46,847 bases of DNA from JASDSY01 sp041441465 (GCA_041441465.1 JASDSY010000034.1:1-46847), one strand, 5' to 3'. Positions 1 through 8,561 are shown, counted from the first letter of the stretch. The notes: generated by a model from the letters alone, not told the origin. Translations and numbers: made by a program.

Positions 1-92
1 ATATAAACGGCGATCAGGCAAGAAAATCGTTGGAATTGGTGCTTACTATGTATAAATCTGCTGAAAGCGGAAAGTATATCGAATTTATATAA
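1..92 (+). CDS. Gfo/Idh/MocA-family oxidoreductase, C-terminal fragment (partial)
   Basis: Only the last 29 codons lie in the window, read in frame from base 3 to the TAA at 90-92. The tail reads as NGDQARKSLELVLTMYKSAE followed by SGKYIEFI. This matches the typical C-terminal helix and strand of Gfo/Idh/MocA NAD(P)-dependent sugar dehydrogenases. The neighbouring minus-strand aminotransferase and hexapeptide acyltransferase would complete a WbpB/WbpE/WbpD-like pathway for a 3-amino (2,3-diacetamido) UDP-sugar, although this gene lies on the opposite strand and converges on them. The family call rests on a short tail; the substrate is inferred from neighbours. Confidence 0.6.
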   Translation, partial: INGDQARKSLELVLTMYKSAESGKYIEFI

Positions 93-125
93 AATTAGTC
101 ATAAGCCTATTTGCGGTTTGTAAAT

Positions 126-169
126 AAAAAAGGCTGTCCGGAAAGATAATTTCCGAACCAGCCTTTTTT
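126..169. terminator. Bidirectional intrinsic terminator
   Basis: A two-part stem (AAAAAGGCTG with CAGCCTTTTT, then CGGAAA with TTTCCG, separated by a small internal loop) is flanked by A and T runs on both sides. It sits between the convergent oxidoreductase and glycosyltransferase genes and can end both transcripts. A closely similar hairpin lies at 10626-10676. Confidence 0.8.
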
Positions 170-273
170 GTTTGTGCTTTGAATTTATTTCACGTTGTTT
201 TAATTATTTGATATTGGTTGTATATTTTTCTTATGCCGATATACAATTATTAAAAAAGCTATTTTTAGGCAGT

Positions 274-1386
274 TTATTCTGGCAAATTGTTAATTTTATT
301 TGCAAGAGTGCGTGAAATGTTCTGAAATTCAAATAATTCAGAAGTTTTAAGAGCGTTGTCTTTTAATTGCTGCTTGGATTGCTGATCTAATTGATAATAA
401 TATTCTATCTTTTGGGTTAATTCTAAATCATTTCCGGTTTGGAAGAAAAATCCGTTTTCTCCTTCGACAATATAATCTTTAAGTCCGCCTTCAATGCTGC
501 CGATTACCGGAATGCCGCAGGCCATGGCTTCTATTCCGACAAGGCCGAGGCTGTCTTTAAACGTTGGGAAGATAAAAATATCAAGAATATTGTAATAATC
601 TACAAGCGATTCTGGATTGACTTGTGTAATATAAGTTATATCGTTTTCAAGTTTATATTCATTGATTTTATCGGTTAATTCAGATAAATCCGGGCCGGCG
701 CCGACTATAAGGCCGTGGATATTTTTAATCATCCCGTTATTGCGAAGCCTTTTTAATGCTTCTAAATATATGTGCCAGCCCTTTTTTTTATCTATTCTTG
801 ATATGTAGCCGATCACAAATTTGTCGCTCAATTTTAATTTTTGCTTTTCAAAATTAACTGATGGCAATGGATGGAAAAAAAATCGATTAACGCCGCCCGA
901 AGGTGAAATGAATATCTTTTCTTTTTTTACTTTATATTTTTGAGTTAAAATATCGTAGAAATGTTTTGAAGGCGAGACTATTAAGTCAGCGCGCGACAGA
1001 AAAAAACTTAATATTTTTATGAAAAAAAGATTATAAGATAAGCCGATGTATTTATTTTCAGGTATAAGATCGCCGCCGTGCACGTTTAGAACAATCTTAG
1101 TTTTGCGAGACAGCGAAACTAAGATCAAAGGAAAGCATATATGACTCGGGTAATGGCCGTAAATTATATCATAATTTTCCAAAAAGCCGGCCTTTATTAT
1201 TTTTATATAAAATTTTAAGTATTCTAAAATCTTTCCAATTATTCCGCGAAATTTATAATTTAAGACTATCTTTATTAAATCGAATCCGTTTTGGATCAAA
1301 CCTTCTTCGCATCTTTTGACGAAAATTCCATAAGACGGCATCTTATCGGTTGGGTATAAACTGGAAATATATAATATTTTTTTCAT
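274..1386 (-). CDS. Glycosyltransferase family 4 (GT-B fold)
   Basis: This 370-residue protein looks like a retaining GT4 glycosyltransferase that moves a sugar from a nucleotide-sugar donor to a surface glycan at the cytoplasmic face of the membrane. The N-terminal Rossmann domain begins MKKILYISSLYPTDKMPSYG and contains HGGDLIPE near residue 104. The C-terminal donor domain has VIGYISRIDKKKGW near residue 190 and the EX7E-type stretch GLVGIEAMACGIPVIGS near residue 285, ending with GLKDYIVEGENGF. It begins 29 nt after the acyltransferase stop and is the last gene of the aminotransferase operon. No clear Shine-Dalgarno site precedes the ATG, so translation may be coupled. The donor and acceptor sugars cannot be read from sequence. 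Confidence 0.88.
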   Translation of the reverse strand: MKKILYISSLYPTDKMPSYGIFVKRCEEGLIQNGFDLIKIVLNYKFRGIIGKILEYLKFYIKIIKAGFLENYDIIYGHYPSHICFPLILVSLSRKTKIVLNVHGGDLIPENKYIGLSYNLFFIKILSFFLSRADLIVSPSKHFYDILTQKYKVKKEKIFISPSGGVNRFFFHPLPSVNFEKQKLKLSDKFVIGYISRIDKKKGWHIYLEALKRLRNNGMIKNIHGLIVGAGPDLSELTDKINEYKLENDITYITQVNPESLVDYYNILDIFIFPTFKDSLGLVGIEAMACGIPVIGSIEGGLKDYIVEGENGFFFQTGNDLELTQKIEYYYQLDQQSKQQLKDNALKTSELFEFQNISRTLANKINNLPE

Positions 1387-1415
1387 AAATATTTTTTATG
1401 TGATAATATTTTTAT

Positions 1416-2165
1416 TTATTGATTTTCAAGCAATTGTTCGCCGGATACGTCGCGTATTATTTTAGCCGGAACACCCATTGCCACTTTTTTAGCCGGAACA
1501 TCTCTTGTAACTACCGAGCCGGCCGCCACTAAAGCGTCTTCGTTTAAAGTTACGCCCGGTAAAATTGTCGCGTTGCCCCCGATTCTGGAGCCCTTTTTAG
1601 CCGTTATGCCTTTCATTTTAGAAAGCCTTTCTTTGGTGCGCCCTAAATAATTATCGTTTGTGGTGCATACGTTCGGCGCTATGAAGACCCTGTCTTCGAT
1701 TTTGGAATATGCGGTTATATAAGCATTGGTTTCGAGCTTGACATATTCGCCTATTTCGCAAAAATTTTCGACGGCTACGCCGCGGCCGATAATTGTAAAT
1801 TGTCCGATTTTAACATTCTCGCGGATTGTTGCCAGATCCGCTATAAGTACTTTCTGGCCGATTTCACAGCCGCGGTAAATTACGACATTTGCGCCGATTA
1901 TACAGTTATCGCCAATTATGCACGCTGGAAGTTCGCCGGTTGGCTTCATGACGGAATTTGCCGCGCGCATCGGCAGTTTTCCGATTACCGTATTATCGTC
2001 AATTCTAACATTAGCGCCTATCGATGAGCCTTCATGAATTATGACATTTGAGCCTATGATTGTGCCGGGGCCGATTGTAACTTCCGCCGATATGATTACA
2101 TTAAATCCCATTTTGATGCCGGCCGGAATTTTGGCAGACTCGTGTATATGATTGTTGTTAAGCAT
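1416..2165 (-). CDS. Left-handed beta-helix (hexapeptide) acetyltransferase, WbpD-like
   Basis: This is a 249-residue acyltransferase made almost wholly of hexapeptide repeats (for example GTIIGSNVIIHEGSSIGANV and IGDNCIIGANVVI), the trimeric left-handed beta-helix fold. Its C-terminus has GGNATILPGVTL and GVPAKIIRD, as in sugar N-acetyltransferases. I place the start at the ATG at 2165, giving MLNNNHIHESAKIP, because AAAGGAGC lies just upstream. A longer in-frame reading would add 22 residues inside the aminotransferase gene. The chosen start overlaps the aminotransferase stop by 8 nt, so the two are translationally coupled. With that neighbour it probably acetylates an amino sugar on UDP, as WbpD does. 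The exact substrate is inferred. Confidence 0.85.
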   Translation of the reverse strand: MLNNNHIHESAKIPAGIKMGFNVIISAEVTIGPGTIIGSNVIIHEGSSIGANVRIDDNTVIGKLPMRAANSVMKPTGELPACIIGDNCIIGANVVIYRGCEIGQKVLIADLATIRENVKIGQFTIIGRGVAVENFCEIGEYVKLETNAYITAYSKIEDRVFIAPNVCTTNDNYLGRTKERLSKMKGITAKKGSRIGGNATILPGVTLNEDALVAAGSVVTRDVPAKKVAMGVPAKIIRDVSGEQLLENQ

Positions 2166-3297
2166 GATTAGCTCCTTTTTTTGATTCGGTATTATAAAGT
2201 TTTTCGGCTTCGATAACTTTTTCGGCGACAAAGTTTATTTGATCTTCAGTCATTTCGGCGAATATCGGTAACGATAAAATGGTTTCCGTAGTATTTTCGC
2301 TGACCGGTAAGTCGCCTTTCGAATAGCCAAGTTCTTTAAAACATTCCTGTAAGTGCATTGACAAAGGATAATAAATGCCGGCTTCGATTTTATTTGATTT
2401 TAAAAATTCAAGTACTTTGTCGCGGTTACCAATTTTTATGGCATATTGATGATAAATGTGCCGGCCGTAATCAGCGGCGTAAGGTATTGTAATATTAGTA
2501 TTCCGGAATGCCGTGTTGTATTTTTGGGCTATATTTTGCCTTGTGCTATTCCAAAGTGATATATATTTAAGTTTAACCCTTAGTATTGCGGCTTGTATTT
2601 CATCAAGCCTTGAATTAATGCCTATCAGTTTATGATAATATTTAGGTTTGGCTCCGTGCAGCCTTAATAATCTTAATTTTTCAGCAAGTGTATCGTTATT
2701 TGTAGTGATTGCGCCGCCGTCGCCGAAACAGCCAAGGTTTTTAGTCGGGAAAAAAGAAATGCACCCTAAATCGCCGATTGTCGCGACATATTTATTTTTA
2801 TATTCCGCGCCGAACGCCTGGGCGCAGTCTTCTATCAAAGCGATGTTGTGTTCGGCCGCGATAGTTTTTAACGGGTCAAGATCGGCCGCCTGGCCGTAAA
2901 TATGGACGGGGATAATAGCTTTGGTTTTTGAAGTGATTTTTTCTTTGACAAGGCTCGGATTTATGTTGTAGGTTTGGGCGTCTATATCTACAAATACAGG
3001 TTTTGCGCCGAGCCGTACTATCGCGCCGGCTGTCGCGAAAAATGTAAACGGCGTTGTTATAACTTCGTCGCCTTGTTTTATGCCATACGCCATTAATGAT
3101 AATAAAATTGCGTCCGATCCCGATGCGCATGCAATAACGTGCTTAACATTCAAAAATTTCGCTATTTCTTCTTCCAGTGACTTTACGTTCGGTCCCATTA
3201 TAAAATGGCAATTTGATAAAACATCCAAAACGGCGTTATCTATTTCTGATTTTAGGTTTTTATATTGAAGCTTTAAATCTATGAACGGTACTGTCAT
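2158..3297 (-). CDS. DegT/DnrJ/EryC1/StrS aminotransferase (PLP), WbpE-like
   Basis: This 379-residue protein is a PLP-dependent sugar aminotransferase that would convert a keto sugar nucleotide to the amino sugar, usually with glutamate as donor. The family hallmarks are present: VPFIDLKLQY at the start, GSDAILLSLMAYGIKQGDEV near residue 60, PVHIYGQAADLD near residue 130, EDCAQAFGAEY near residue 157, and the Schiff-base lysine in SFFPTKNLGCFGDGGA near residue 187. Length is normal. It is the first gene of a three-gene operon (aminotransferase, acetyltransferase, glycosyltransferase) and has a promoter at 3328-3356. The pathway role (surface polysaccharide or glycoprotein sugar) is inferred from neighbours. 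Confidence 0.92.
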   Translation of the reverse strand: MTVPFIDLKLQYKNLKSEIDNAVLDVLSNCHFIMGPNVKSLEEEIAKFLNVKHVIACASGSDAILLSLMAYGIKQGDEVITTPFTFFATAGAIVRLGAKPVFVDIDAQTYNINPSLVKEKITSKTKAIIPVHIYGQAADLDPLKTIAAEHNIALIEDCAQAFGAEYKNKYVATIGDLGCISFFPTKNLGCFGDGGAITTNNDTLAEKLRLLRLHGAKPKYYHKLIGINSRLDEIQAAILRVKLKYISLWNSTRQNIAQKYNTAFRNTNITIPYAADYGRHIYHQYAIKIGNRDKVLEFLKSNKIEAGIYYPLSMHLQECFKELGYSKGDLPVSENTTETILSLPIFAEMTEDQINFVAEKVIEAEKLYNTESKKGANHA

Positions 3298-3327
3298 ATT
3301 TGCTCTCCCGGTATTTTAATTTTTATT

Positions 3328-3356
3328 ATTTTACATTATTATCATAAAAAAAACAA
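3328..3356 (-). promoter_or_regulatory. Promoter of the aminotransferase operon
   Basis: On the minus strand, TTGTTT (3351-3356) and TAAAAT (3328-3333) are separated by exactly 17 nt. The -10 lies about 30 nt before the ATG of the aminotransferase gene, fitting a short leader. Confidence 0.55.
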
Positions 3357-3371
3357 TAATTATTTAATGAT

Positions 3372-3409
3372 AAAACCCTTCGAAACAAATTATGTTTAGA
3401 AGGGTTTTT
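3372..3409 (-). terminator. Intrinsic terminator after tRNA-Ala
   Basis: A stem of AAAACCCTTC paired with GAAGGGTTTT, extended by GAAAC/GTTT pairing, has T runs on both strands. It lies 9 nt beyond the 3' end of the tRNA-Ala gene, so it most likely ends that transcript. Confidence 0.75.
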
Positions 3410-3417
3410 ATTTATTA

Positions 3418-3491
<74 letters not shown>

Positions 3492-3513
3492 TTATGAATT
3501 TTTAAACGTGCAT

Positions 3514-3542
3514 AAAATACCAAAAAAATATATTTTTGTCAA
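3514..3542 (-). promoter_or_regulatory. Promoter of tRNA-Ala
   Basis: TTGACA (3537-3542) and TATTTT (3514-3519) on the minus strand are 17 nt apart. The -10 lies 22 nt before the mature tRNA 5' end. Confidence 0.7.
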
Positions 3543-3549
3543 TATTTTG

Positions 3550-6054
3550 TTAGTATATTGATGAAATTTTTTGTGCTTTATAATTTACTATATCGAATTT
3601 ATTACCGTTTGGAATGATTATTATCCCGCCGCTTTCTTTAGATACTAATAAAAGTTTCGAGTATTTTCCTAAAATTTCGGCGCTTTTTTTGTGAGGATGT
3701 CCGAATTTATTGTTTTCTGCGGCGTAAACAAACGACAATTCAGGCCTGAGTTTTTTAATAAATTCTTCGCTGCTTGAAGTTTTGGAGCCGTGATGAGCTA
3801 CTTTTAAAATTTTAACGCCTGCGTCTGGGATTTTGGTTATTAACTCATTTTCAACATTTTGGGAAATATCGCCGCCAAAAAAAGCCGTTAAATTTTTGTA
3901 ACTCATTAAAAATGCTATTGAACAGTCGTTTTCGTTCTGCCTGAAATTGATTTTATGATTTGGAATGCCGGGCCATAAAAATTTAAAATTTATATTATCG
4001 ATATCTAGTTCATTACCTGCTTTAACATAAACTTGATTTTGATCGGTACCATCGAGCCTCAGTAATAGCCTTTTATATTCGGTTTCATTTGAATACGAAT
4101 CGGAATAAATCCAATTTTTTATGATTAAGCCGCTTTCAAGAAGTTTTAAGGCGGCGCAATAATGATCATAATGGCCGTGAGTTATGATCAAATATTCGAT
4201 TTTATTGACTCTGATCTTTTGAAATAGCGGAAGCAGTATTTTTTCGTATACATTCTCGTTGCTGCCTCCGGCGTCGATCAGGATATACCGTCCCTTTTCG
4301 GTTCTGATCAATGTGCAGTCGCCCTGACCGGTATCTATAAAATACATTTCAAAACCGCGCTGATATTGTAATATAAATGATTTTACGGTGATCAGCAATA
4401 TGATTATAATCGAAGTTTTTAATAGAAAATTAAAATTGATGTAATTATCTAAAAGTATTTTTAAATTGTCAAAAAACAATCCGGAAAATATTAAAATGGC
4501 CGCATAAAGCAAAAATACTTCAATAAATGAAAGATCATAAGGCGCCAGATTGTATTGCATTATTAAAGATAAAAAAGAATTTATTTTAAGAGCGACAAAT
4601 GAAATAAAAAACAGCGCCGGCGTTATTAATAGGCATAACGGAGCGATTGTGATATGGAAAAAAATGAATAGTATAGCTAAAATTAGCACCAATTCATATA
4701 GCCATAATGTTAAAACATTTGAAATAAATGCGCATGACGGTAAAAAGCCTGTGAAGTAAGCTATCGCAGGATATGTTCCGGCCGTTGTTATTACGCAGGC
4801 GTTAATGTTTTCAAAAATGGTTTTTATAAGCTCATGATTGCAAATTTTTGTCTTATCCAAAAAATAAAAAATATTTATACTTTTAGAGGCCAGCAGCATA
4901 ATTGTAGCTATGTATGAAAGCCAGAATCCAAAATTAAATATGAAATTCGGCCATATTAAAACTTGTATAAAAAATGCTGCGGCCAGAATTTGAAATTCAT
5001 ATTTTTCACGTCCGGCAAGCGAAGCTAATTGACACAGCATAAACGCTATATACGCTCTCACAACTGCGGCCTGAATGCCTACAATTGCTATATAAGATGT
5101 CGTTATCGTTCCTATTATTAGAAAACTAAATTTAAAGTCTAATTTTAATTTTTTCAACAATGAATTAATAAGTGAAATTAAAAGTGTGAGATGGCTTCCG
5201 CTGACTACCAGAACATGTATGAGTCCGGTTTTTTTAAAATCTGTCAGAATGTTTTTTTCAAGTTCGCTCGAGTCGCCGAGAATGAACGCTTTTAAAAATC
5301 CGGCAATTTCCGGCCTGAAATTATTTGTGAATCCTGTTTTGATTTTTTCGGCGAAAAATTCATTTAAACTTAGAAATTTTTTTCTTGAAATAATTTTTAA
5401 ATTGGTATTATGTGTTTTTACTCGAAAATTTGGTTTTGAAATTAATGGATTAATTCCGTAATATATTACCGGATTTTTATATTCGTGAGTTTTTTCAACT
5501 ATTCCTTTTAAATTAATCTTATCGCCATTTATTAATAATGTCCTATTTACGCCTTTTTCAACTGAAATATAAACAGGAATATCGCCCGTTATGTTAAAAT
5601 TTTTGTTTTTATGATTTTTAACGCTTTCTATTTCTAAAATAAAAAAGATGCTGTTATTTTCATTTTTAATATTTTTAATAAATCCTGTCAATTCAATAAT
5701 GGTGCCGTTAGTTATGAAATAGTTTAATAAGGTTGCGTGTTCTGCCGCTAAATTGAGGCCGCGGTAATTCCCGGACAAAAAAATGCAGATTAATGAAATG
5801 AAGACGATGTGTTTTTCGGTTAATGAAGTATTTGAGTAAAGCCTTATTATCAGTATAAATATAATTGAAAATAAGAAAATATAAATGAATTTTATTTTTA
5901 ACAAAACGGCGCCGTTGAAATAACTTATTAACCCGGCGCCGCTTAATACACCGAAGACATAGAATATTATTATTATTAAAAGTTTAAAATTTATTTTGTT
6001 AAGCATAGCGGCTGCAGTATTGTTCCTAACGGCCTTTTTTATTTTGGCCTGCAT
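3550..6054 (-). CDS. comEC: ComEC/Rec2 DNA-uptake channel protein
   Basis: This 834-residue polytopic membrane protein matches ComEC/Rec2, which carries single-stranded DNA across the inner membrane during natural transformation. In order it has N-terminal transmembrane helices with a soluble OB-like segment (about residues 20-210), the Competence domain (LKAFILGDSSELEKNILTDF near 258, then GLIHVLVVSGSHLTLL, and further helices to about 550), and a C-terminal metallo-beta-lactamase-like domain. That domain has DTGQGDCTLI near 575, ITHGHYDHY near 625 and VAHHGSKTSS near 754, so the metal-binding motif is kept. Length is usual for full ComEC. No good Shine-Dalgarno site precedes the ATG at 6054, so the start is uncertain. 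It is downstream of comEA and recA on the same strand, which supports a transformation role. Confidence 0.93.
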   Translation of the reverse strand: MQAKIKKAVRNNTAAAMLNKINFKLLIIIIFYVFGVLSGAGLISYFNGAVLLKIKFIYIFLFSIIFILIIRLYSNTSLTEKHIVFISLICIFLSGNYRGLNLAAEHATLLNYFITNGTIIELTGFIKNIKNENNSIFFILEIESVKNHKNKNFNITGDIPVYISVEKGVNRTLLINGDKINLKGIVEKTHEYKNPVIYYGINPLISKPNFRVKTHNTNLKIISRKKFLSLNEFFAEKIKTGFTNNFRPEIAGFLKAFILGDSSELEKNILTDFKKTGLIHVLVVSGSHLTLLISLINSLLKKLKLDFKFSFLIIGTITTSYIAIVGIQAAVVRAYIAFMLCQLASLAGREKYEFQILAAAFFIQVLIWPNFIFNFGFWLSYIATIMLLASKSINIFYFLDKTKICNHELIKTIFENINACVITTAGTYPAIAYFTGFLPSCAFISNVLTLWLYELVLILAILFIFFHITIAPLCLLITPALFFISFVALKINSFLSLIMQYNLAPYDLSFIEVFLLYAAILIFSGLFFDNLKILLDNYINFNFLLKTSIIIILLITVKSFILQYQRGFEMYFIDTGQGDCTLIRTEKGRYILIDAGGSNENVYEKILLPLFQKIRVNKIEYLIITHGHYDHYCAALKLLESGLIIKNWIYSDSYSNETEYKRLLLRLDGTDQNQVYVKAGNELDIDNINFKFLWPGIPNHKINFRQNENDCSIAFLMSYKNLTAFFGGDISQNVENELITKIPDAGVKILKVAHHGSKTSSSEEFIKKLRPELSFVYAAENNKFGHPHKKSAEILGKYSKLLLVSKESGGIIIIPNGNKFDIVNYKAQKISSIY

Positions 6055-6115
6055 TTAATAGATGATATGTCGTAGTTGACTTTTCATGTTTATAATTCGG
6101 CGGACTCGAGACCAT

Positions 6116-6166
6116 TTTAAACAGGTTATTCGCTTAACTCGTATAGAAACGAATACATTTAAACAG
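6116..6166. repeat. Composite repeat: direct repeats around an inverted repeat
   Basis: Between recA and comEC, TTTAAACAG occurs at 6116-6124 and again at 6158-6166. Inside this pair lie TATTCG (6127-6132) and its inverse CGAATA (6150-6155), each 2 nt from its direct repeat, with 17 nt in the middle. It could be a regulator site in the comEC leader or a small stem. No function is assigned. Confidence 0.5.
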
Positions 6167-6263
6167 CCAGATTTTAAAATATTTATTATAAATTTATTAA
6201 TATTTTTTTTTAATAATAACTTTCAATAATCAAAAAAATGCTGCGATATTTTTGGCGGAAGTA

Positions 6264-7337
6264 TTAGTTACTCAAAAAACCGGCTTTTACCTTTTGCTCT
6301 ATTTGCCTGAATATTTGTTCATTCTGCTTGAGAAAACATTTTATATTTTCTCGGCCCTGGCCGATTCTTTCTTTGTCGAAGCTATACCACGCGCCGTTTT
6401 TTTCGATTACGCCCTGGGCCAGCGCGAGTTCTATCATGTCGGCTTCGGCTGAAAACCCTTCATTGAACATAAGATCCAACTCGGCTGATTTGAAAGGCAT
6501 TGCGCATTTATTTTTTGTGACTTTGACCCGGACTTTTATGCCGGCCGGCGTTTCTGCGTTTTTTATTACCTCGATTTTTCTTACTTCAAGCCTTATGGAT
6601 GAAAAAAATTTTAATGCGCGTCCGCCCGGCGTAGTTTCTGAATTTCCGAACATTACTCCGATTTTATCTCTGAGCTGATTTATGAATATTACAGTGCAGT
6701 TATTATTAGCTGCCAGGGAGGTTATGCGCCTCAATCCGGAAGCCATTAATCTCGCTTGAAGCCCTATTTGCATTTCATTCATTGTGGCCTCGATTTCAGC
6801 TCTGGGAACTAGCGCAGCGACCGAATCGATTACGATTAATTTAATTATTCCGCTTTTTATAAGGGCGGAACAGATTTCAAAGCTTTCTTCGCCGCTTCCG
6901 GGCTGTGATATTAAAAGGTTTTGAGTCTGGATGCCGATTTTCTTGGCTAATTTTATATCGAGCGCATGTTCTGCGTCGATAAATGCCGCCACGCCGCCGT
7001 TCATCTGATAATTTGCGATAATGTTAAGCGTTAAAGTCGTTTTGCCGGAAGATTCAGGGCCGTATATTTCTATTATCCTGCCGCACGGTATTCCGCCGAT
7101 TCCTAATGCCGCGTCTAACGATAATAATCCGGTGGAAATCGCATCGATATTTTCGGATGCCGCGTTATCGCAATCGTCGCTGAATATTGTGCCAGCACCG
7201 AATTTCTTTATCATTTGCTGCTTTAAGCCGTTCAGGCTTTCTGAGTTTAAAGCTTTAGGCGAATCCTCGAAAGCTGTCGGCCGTTCTGTAATGTTATTTT
7301 TTTCGTTTTTCCTGGTTTTCACTTTTTCGTTTTCCAT
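6264..7337 (-). CDS. recA: Recombinase RecA
   Basis: This 357-residue protein is RecA, which forms ATP-dependent filaments on single-stranded DNA and catalyses strand exchange. It shows the Walker A motif GPESSGKTT near residue 93, FIDAEHALD near 118, LLISQPGSGEESFEI near 137, the Walker B strand LIVIDSVAAL near 168, the L1 region ending IGLQARLMASGLRRIT, and the L2 region KIGVMFGNSETTPGGRALKFF near 225. A charged N-terminal extension of about 30 residues precedes the domain, and the usual acidic C-terminal tail is missing. The start is supported by GGGGAGG upstream. It lies between comEA and comEC. I see no obvious LexA-type box upstream, so SOS control is not evident. It could be the only RecA or a transformation-linked paralogue. 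Confidence 0.96.
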   Translation of the reverse strand: MENEKVKTRKNEKNNITERPTAFEDSPKALNSESLNGLKQQMIKKFGAGTIFSDDCDNAASENIDAISTGLLSLDAALGIGGIPCGRIIEIYGPESSGKTTLTLNIIANYQMNGGVAAFIDAEHALDIKLAKKIGIQTQNLLISQPGSGEESFEICSALIKSGIIKLIVIDSVAALVPRAEIEATMNEMQIGLQARLMASGLRRITSLAANNNCTVIFINQLRDKIGVMFGNSETTPGGRALKFFSSIRLEVRKIEVIKNAETPAGIKVRVKVTKNKCAMPFKSAELDLMFNEGFSAEADMIELALAQGVIEKNGAWYSFDKERIGQGRENIKCFLKQNEQIFRQIEQKVKAGFLSN

Positions 7338-7444
7338 TTAAAACCTCCCCTAAATTTAGATTTTATAGTTTTGAGAATTGCTATATAAAAAAATCAATAA
7401 TAAGTGAAATGGTTTCCTTTAATTGCTTTTTTATGATATCCATT

Positions 7445-8047
7445 TTAATAAGCGATAAAATATTTTTTTAATGTCTGGATTCTTTTGGTGCCAATTCCGC
7501 CAATGGATGTGAGTTCGTCGATTTTCTGGATTCTATTTCCGTTTTTTTGCCTGTATTCGATTATCTTAATACCAATCTTTTCGCCGAGGCCTTTGATTTT
7601 TTTAAACTGATTGATGTCAGCCAAATTTATGTCGATGCGCGGATTTTCAGATTCACCGGAATTGTTTAATTCGTCAGGATTTGAAAGATCAGGCGTTAAA
7701 TCGCCAGAAACATAAATTTTATCCTTGATTTTTTCATACATTCTTGGACCTATTCCGCTGATTTTCCTTAATTCGCATTTTGTCCGGAATTCGCCGGCTT
7801 CTTCACGGTATTTTATTATTCTTTCGGCCAGGCCGCTCCCGATTCCCGGGATTAATGACATTTCTTCGGCTGTAGCATCGTTCAGGCTCAATGGAAATTC
7901 AATTACGGCGATATTTTTTGAGTTGTATGGACCGTCGCCCGCCCATACCTTATTTTCAAAAAATACGTTTGCGAATATTCCGAATAATAAGACTCCGATT
8001 AAAAATAATGACATTAAACGGTTGTTTTTACTTTTTGTTTCTTTCAT
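7445..8047 (-). CDS. comEA: ComEA-like DNA-binding protein with two helix-hairpin-helix domains
   Basis: This 200-residue protein has an N-terminal membrane anchor or signal segment (about residues 10-35, ending near KVWAGD) and then two separate helix-hairpin-helix units. The first is LNDATAEEMSLIPGIGSGLA with SGIGPRMYEKIKD (about residues 54-110); the second is INLADINQFKKIKGLGEKIG with SIGGIGTKRIQ (about 140-195). ComEA binds double-stranded DNA outside the inner membrane and feeds it to ComEC. Most ComEA proteins carry one such domain, so the duplication is unusual. The start is set by GGAGG upstream of ATG. It is the first gene of the comEA-recA-comEC series and has a sigma-54-like promoter at 8082-8097. 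Confidence 0.85.
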   Translation of the reverse strand: MKETKSKNNRLMSLFLIGVLLFGIFANVFFENKVWAGDGPYNSKNIAVIEFPLSLNDATAEEMSLIPGIGSGLAERIIKYREEAGEFRTKCELRKISGIGPRMYEKIKDKIYVSGDLTPDLSNPDELNNSGESENPRIDINLADINQFKKIKGLGEKIGIKIIEYRQKNGNRIQKIDELTSIGGIGTKRIQTLKKYFIAY

Positions 8048-8081
8048 GATATTGTTCCTCCGTTAAGTTTATTATTGTAAT

Positions 8082-8097
8082 GACAAAAAGCGTGCCA
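8082..8097 (-). promoter_or_regulatory. Sigma-54-like promoter (-24/-12) upstream of comEA
   Basis: The minus strand reads TGGCACG, four bases, TTGTC. The RpoN consensus is TGGCACG-N4-TTGCA, so the whole -24 element matches and the -12 element differs at its GC (GT here). It would place the transcript start about 25 nt before the comEA ATG and upstream of its Shine-Dalgarno site. A sigma-54 activator is encoded at 17502-19349. No other intergenic match this good was seen by eye. Confidence 0.5.
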
Positions 8098-8488
8098 TTT
8101 AAAAACCATTGAAAAAAGGTTTAATTATAAAACCGGCAGTATCGATTTGAGACTTGATCTTGTAATTTTTTTAAAAAAAATCAGGCGCTGAATAAAAAAA
8201 CCTTATAACGCCTTATTTTTTTAATCATAAACTAACTAAAAAAATGCAGTTAAAAAATCTCAAATTGACACTTGCGATATCAAAATGAGACCATGGTTTT
8301 ATGTTTTAACTATGGAATTATAATAATTAAGGAATTAAGGTAATTTTGATTGTTATAATAAATTCCCGATTTTATTATATTTTGAAAGGAAATATTATAT
8401 ATATTTTTTTCTTTTGAGAAGTTTTTAAAAAAAAATATATATAATCACGGTTTTAAGCATAATATCGATATATTGTACTTAATTTTAC

Positions 8489-8517
8489 TTGACAATTTCT
8501 TTTTTTAAATATATAAT
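8489..8517 (+). promoter_or_regulatory. Consensus promoter of the secreted-protein gene
   Basis: TTGACA (8489-8494) and TATAAT (8512-8517) match the consensus exactly with a 17-nt spacer. The start codon is 45 nt after the -10, preceded by GGAGG. Confidence 0.85.
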
Positions 8518-8561
8518 CACACAGTAAAATTTAAGGTTTTATAATAATGGAGGTATGATTA

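Larger units (their letters stand above)
8067..8561. other. 495-bp intergenic region with inverted TTTGAGA/TCTCAAA motifs
   Basis: This gap between divergent comEA and the secreted-protein gene has no convincing ORF. It holds the sigma-54-like site (8082-8097), TTTGAGACTTGATC near 8147, the pair TCTCAAATTGA and TCAAAATGAGA near 8268-8302, long A/T runs, and the promoter at 8489-8517. The TGAGA/TCTCA motifs resemble terminal sequences of some IS21-family elements, but no transposase is present, so a remnant is only a guess. Confidence 0.4.

Noticed and set aside
6080..6115. T-arm-like sequence (CTCGAGTCC) suggesting a tRNA or tmRNA end
   Set aside because: No acceptor stem, anticodon arm or D arm can be built around it.
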